Part shown: piece by piece, positions 61,936 through 64,000 of the stretch
Position numbering within the stretch: the stretch's first letter is position 1
Layout: each line of letters begins with the position of its first letter
Origin: Litorimonas sp964414555
GTDB lineage: Bacteria > Pseudomonadota > Alphaproteobacteria > Caulobacterales > Maricaulaceae
DNA length: 64,000 nt
Assembly: GCA_964414555.1 (NCBI GenBank)
Contig: CAYPWW010000001.1
Location: 1 to 64,000, forward strand
Reading direction: 5' to 3'
The notes under the pieces: generated by a model
What the model saw: only the letters and a program-made list of their open reading frames with translations
The model's database searches: none
What the model was told of the DNA's origin: nothing
Translations under genes and position numbers: made by a program

Positions 61936-62148
61936 ATGTTCAAATTATTTTTGAAAGATGAGTCCGGTGCAACGGCTATCGAATATGGCCTGATTGCAGC
62001 TCTGATCGCCGTTGGTATCATCGGTGGGGCCACGGCGATTGGTGACCAAGTCAACCAGACGTTCGATGATTCAGCCCTCGAGATTGAAGCAACAACTGCA
62101 GAGAACAACCTGCCCGGCACGCAGAATATCGACACAAGTGCAGGCTAA
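61936..62148 (+). CDS. flp: Flp/Fap-type pilin 2
   Basis: A 70-residue prepilin with KDESG/ATAIEYGLIAALIAV, almost identical to pilin 1 over the leader and helix (DNA also nearly identical there), but with a different acidic tail (EIEATTAENNL). This is a tandem duplication with divergence in the exposed tail. An AGGGA ribosome site precedes the ATG; a weak hairpin at 62147-62171 follows. Confidence 0.92.
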   Translation: MFKLFLKDESGATAIEYGLIAALIAVGIIGGATAIGDQVNQTFDDSALEIEATTAENNLPGTQNIDTSAG

Positions 62149-62171
62149 TCGCGATATATATACGCGATTTT
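62147..62171 (+). terminator. Weak hairpin after pilin 2
   Basis: AATCGCG/CGCGATT with an ATATATATA loop and a short T-run overlaps the pilin 2 stop. It is probably a weak terminator or stabiliser before cpaA. Confidence 0.45.
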
Positions 62172-62218
62172 AAGCCTCCCTCTGTAAACATGCCGTCGAT
62201 CTTCTGATTGGAAACGAC

Positions 62219-62719
62219 ATGATATTGCCTGCTTTACTCTTCTTTGTCTTCGCTGTGCCGCTCGTGATGGCGGCTCTCAAAGATGCCACCTCCATGACGA
62301 TCCCGAATAAAGTCAGCCTTGCAATGCTTGGCGGGTTTATTCTGATGGTGCCGTTTACATGGCAGGGCTTCCCAGAGCTGGGCGAGCATCTCGCCGTGGG
62401 CCTGACATTCTTTGCAGCCGGTTTTGCGATGTTCGCTTTTGGCTGGCTTGGCGGCGGTGACGCGAAATTGATGGCGGCGACAGCGATTTGGTTCACTTGG
62501 CCAGATGCCGTCCACTATATTTTCTACACCACGCTGTTTGGCGCGATCTTGGCCTTTGGCTTGATCGTTGGACGGAAGTTTATTCCGGTGCGTGTTCTGA
62601 CCGCGCCTTGGGCCTATGCGATGTTCAAAGACGAGACGAAAATGCCATACGGCTTGGCTTTGGCGGCCGGCGCCCTGATGACACTGCCGCAGAGCGCGAT
62701 CTTTGCCTCCGTCATGTAA
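62219..62719 (+). CDS. cpaA: Tad prepilin peptidase
   Basis: A 166-residue membrane protease (A24, CpaA/TadV) that removes the leader from Flp prepilins. Catalytic Asp sites: ALKDATSMTIPNKVSL and GWLGGGDAKLMAA. About five or six helices. It follows the pilins on the same strand; a terminator ends this unit. Confidence 0.92.
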   Translation: MILPALLFFVFAVPLVMAALKDATSMTIPNKVSLAMLGGFILMVPFTWQGFPELGEHLAVGLTFFAAGFAMFAFGWLGGGDAKLMAATAIWFTWPDAVHYIFYTTLFGAILAFGLIVGRKFIPVRVLTAPWAYAMFKDETKMPYGLALAAGALMTLPQSAIFASVM

Positions 62720-62749
62720 GCTAGACACATATTGACGAATTTTGATGAG

Positions 62750-62773
62750 CCGGGCCTTTGCGCCCGGTTTTTT
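62750..62773 (+). terminator. Rho-independent terminator after cpaA
   Basis: CCGGGC/GCCCGG with a 6-base loop and six T follows the cpaA stop by 30 bp, separating the pilin-cpaA unit from cpaB. Confidence 0.85.
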
Positions 62774-62857
62774 CGTATGTGCTTCAGCGGGTCTCGCTCG
62801 AAACGCAGAAGATTTCTCGCGGTGTTAACACTTTCCCAATGCCTCGGCGTCTATCCG

Positions 62858-62865
62858 TTAACCAT
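62858..62865 (+). promoter_or_regulatory. Candidate CtrA half-site upstream of cpaB
   Basis: TTAACCAT, the common CtrA-type half-site in alphaproteobacteria, lies about 70 bp before the cpaB ATG, in a gap that must hold the promoter because a terminator precedes it. Confidence 0.35.
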
Positions 62866-62933
62866 GCTTTAGTGCGCGTCCCGTTACGACAGGACCGGAC
62901 GAACACCAGACGCAGCCAATGTGGCGAGGGGAT

Positions 62934-63803
62934 ATGGACACCAAAAAACTGATAATCGTAGGCGGAATGCTCGTCGCAGCGGGCATCATCTTCACGCAAG
63001 TGCGCAAGATGGGTACGCCTGTCTCTGTGCCGACAGCTGTCGCGCCGGAAGTGATCGTTGAAAAAGTGAAGTATGTGGACGTTTTGGCGACCGCGCGGCC
63101 TATGAACACTGGCCAGCGCATTACTGAGGACGCGATCACCACGATCCAGTGGCCCGCAGAAGCGCTCAACGCCAATCTCATTTCGATTGAAGACAATCCC
63201 GATGCAGCCTCAACATTCGTCAATGCCCTCGCGCGCCAGCCTATGGGCGAAGGCGAGACGCTCACGCGCTCCAAAGTTATCATGGCGGGCGATAGCGGCG
63301 TAATGGCGGCGTTACTGAAGCCCGGTATGCGCGCGGTTACAACGCGGATCAGCGTCGATACAGCGGCGGGGGGTTTCATCCAGCCTGGTGACCGCGTCGA
63401 CATCATCTTGCGTGAAAACTTTGCCATCCAACAAAATAATAACGGGCCCGATGGCCAGCAGCAGCAACGCGGCATCCAGCGGACCAATCTTTATATGGCC
63501 AATATCCTGTTTGAGAACGTCAAGGTTCTGGCAATTGATCAAACCTTTGCAACAGGTCCAGAAACGGGCGCTGCTCTCGTTGGGTCGATTGCCACGTTTG
63601 AGCTTTCGCCTGATGATGCAGAATTGCTACAAGAATCAGAAGGTTACGGCGATATTTATCTGACATTGCGCGGCGCAAACGGTTCGAACGCTCCAGCACG
63701 TAGCCGCGCCAAAGTCGCACGTGAAGAGGCGGCTCCGCCGCCTTCTAGTCTCACCATCTACCGCAACGGCCAGCCAACGGCCGTCGCCCTGCAGGAACGA
63801 TAG
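62934..63803 (+). CDS. cpaB: Flp pilus assembly protein CpaB/RcpC
   Basis: A 289-residue protein with an N-terminal membrane helix (KLIIVGGMLVAAGIIFTQV), a SAF/BofG-type domain (VLATARPMNTGQRITEDAI; RQPMGEGETLTRSKV) and the RcpC/CpaB domain (GFIQPGDRVDIILRENF). It is a periplasmic component beside the CpaC secretin. The ATG has AGGGG directly upstream. It starts the assembly-gene unit that runs off the right edge. Confidence 0.92.
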   Translation: MDTKKLIIVGGMLVAAGIIFTQVRKMGTPVSVPTAVAPEVIVEKVKYVDVLATARPMNTGQRITEDAITTIQWPAEALNANLISIEDNPDAASTFVNALARQPMGEGETLTRSKVIMAGDSGVMAALLKPGMRAVTTRISVDTAAGGFIQPGDRVDIILRENFAIQQNNNGPDGQQQQRGIQRTNLYMANILFENVKVLAIDQTFATGPETGAALVGSIATFELSPDDAELLQESEGYGDIYLTLRGANGSNAPARSRAKVAREEAAPPPSSLTIYRNGQPTAVALQER

Positions 63804-63815
63804 GGGACGACGGAT

Positions 63816-64000
63816 ATGACATCGACTCACACACGCTTTCGCTTTGCTAAGCGCCCGAAAATGGTTCGCGCCACAGGTTTGATGCTGGCCACGGCCAGTT
63901 TGCTCGCTCTGGCGGCGACTCCGTCTGCGGCGGGCACGCGTTCCTACTCACAATTACAAGCCGCGTCTGCGGATGTCCGGATTCAAGGCCCAGGTCAGGG
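63816..64000 (+). CDS. cpaC: Probable Tad secretin, 5' end only
   Basis: Only 61 codons are visible before the window ends. They encode a basic N-terminus and a signal peptide (GLMLATASLLALAATPSAA) and the start of a mature region. The position directly after cpaB (12-bp gap), and the usual cpaB-cpaC order, suggest the CpaC/RcpA secretin; no secretin motif is visible yet. Confidence 0.65.
   Translation, partial: MTSTHTRFRFAKRPKMVRATGLMLATASLLALAATPSAAGTRSYSQLQAASADVRIQGPGQ

Noticed and set aside
1..64000. tRNA, rRNA, CRISPR arrays, insertion sequences, integrases, prophage
   Set aside because: None recognised. The lysozyme-like gene has no phage neighbours, and all gaps are under 300 bp without cloverleaf or spaced-repeat patterns that I could see.

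Overview
The window looks like the chromosome of a free-living, probably marine alphaproteobacterium, in or near the stalked/budding Maricaulales-Caulobacterales-type lineages. The gene-family content points this way: DUF1489, DUF2007, ZapE, ETF-QO/TPR/IspE neighbourhood, ClpS-ClpA, a Tad/Flp pilus, a large TonB-dependent receptor and candidate CtrA-type sites. The genus is not determined. The sequence is of moderately high G+C and gene-dense. I found no stretch over 300 bp without a gene, and no tRNA, rRNA, CRISPR array, transposase or prophage. The two largest gaps are 61301-61597 (divergent pilus promoter region) and 56992-57262 (upstream of nrdB).

Layout. 1-3.6 kb: 3' end of sdhB, a membrane histidine kinase, a PlsC-like acyltransferase and an ArsC-type arsenate reductase. 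3.6-7.5 kb: CmpX-like mechanosensitive channel, a 32-residue membrane microprotein translationally coupled to zapE, RNase HII, and a small secreted cysteine protein. 7.5-11.8 kb: a TIGR04283/TIGR04282 transferase pair, a complete subclass-B1-type metallo-beta-lactamase lipoprotein, a uracil-DNA glycosylase without Fe-S cysteines, and a RimB-RimK fusion. 11.9-18.3 kb: ETF-QO, TPR lipoprotein, ispE, a WecA/WbpL-type transferase and a polyprenyl diphosphate synthase (isoprenoid and lipid-carrier supply). 18.4-27.5 kb: DUF2007, glyQ-glyS, pyruvate phosphate dikinase, PhoD-like phosphatase, SleB-type hydrolase, folD. 27.7-32.0 kb: an incomplete type II secretion set (gspC, gspD, gspN, lipoprotein, short prepilin peptidase). 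32.1-37.8 kb: mgtE, a PadR operon, a membrane-anchored GH24-like protein, a JmjC-like cupin and DUF1489. 37.8-43.6 kb: TonB-dependent receptor, GNAT, hybrid histidine kinase. 43.6-48.6 kb: panC, SPOR-tailed DD-carboxypeptidase, clpS-clpA. 48.6-52.8 kb: prolyl-hydroxylase-like protein, cupin/membrane protein/gloB operon, large Arg/Thr-rich exported protein. 53-59.2 kb: acyl-CoA synthetase/DUF924/DJ-1/HSL-esterase cluster, nrdB, dual-specificity-like phosphatase. 59.2-64 kb: Tad pilus locus (TadE-type pseudopilins, stand-alone CpaC N-domain protein, two Flp pilins, CpaA, CpaB, start of a probable CpaC).

The most unusual signals are a ~400-bp AT-rich segment inside glyS (about 39% G+C against about 62% flanking, in frame, enriched in AGA and ATA codons, lengthening the protein by roughly 55 residues) and the B1 metallo-beta-lactamase, whose zinc-ligand spacing matches that of VIM enzymes. 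Smaller points of interest are the zapE-coupled microprotein, an 11-bp tandem repeat in the adjacent divergent promoter, tandem NrdR-like boxes before nrdB, the degenerate GH24 protein with two C-terminal membrane helices, and the arrangement of the Tad locus. No single obviously new multi-gene system stands out; most of the window is core metabolism and cell-envelope housekeeping.
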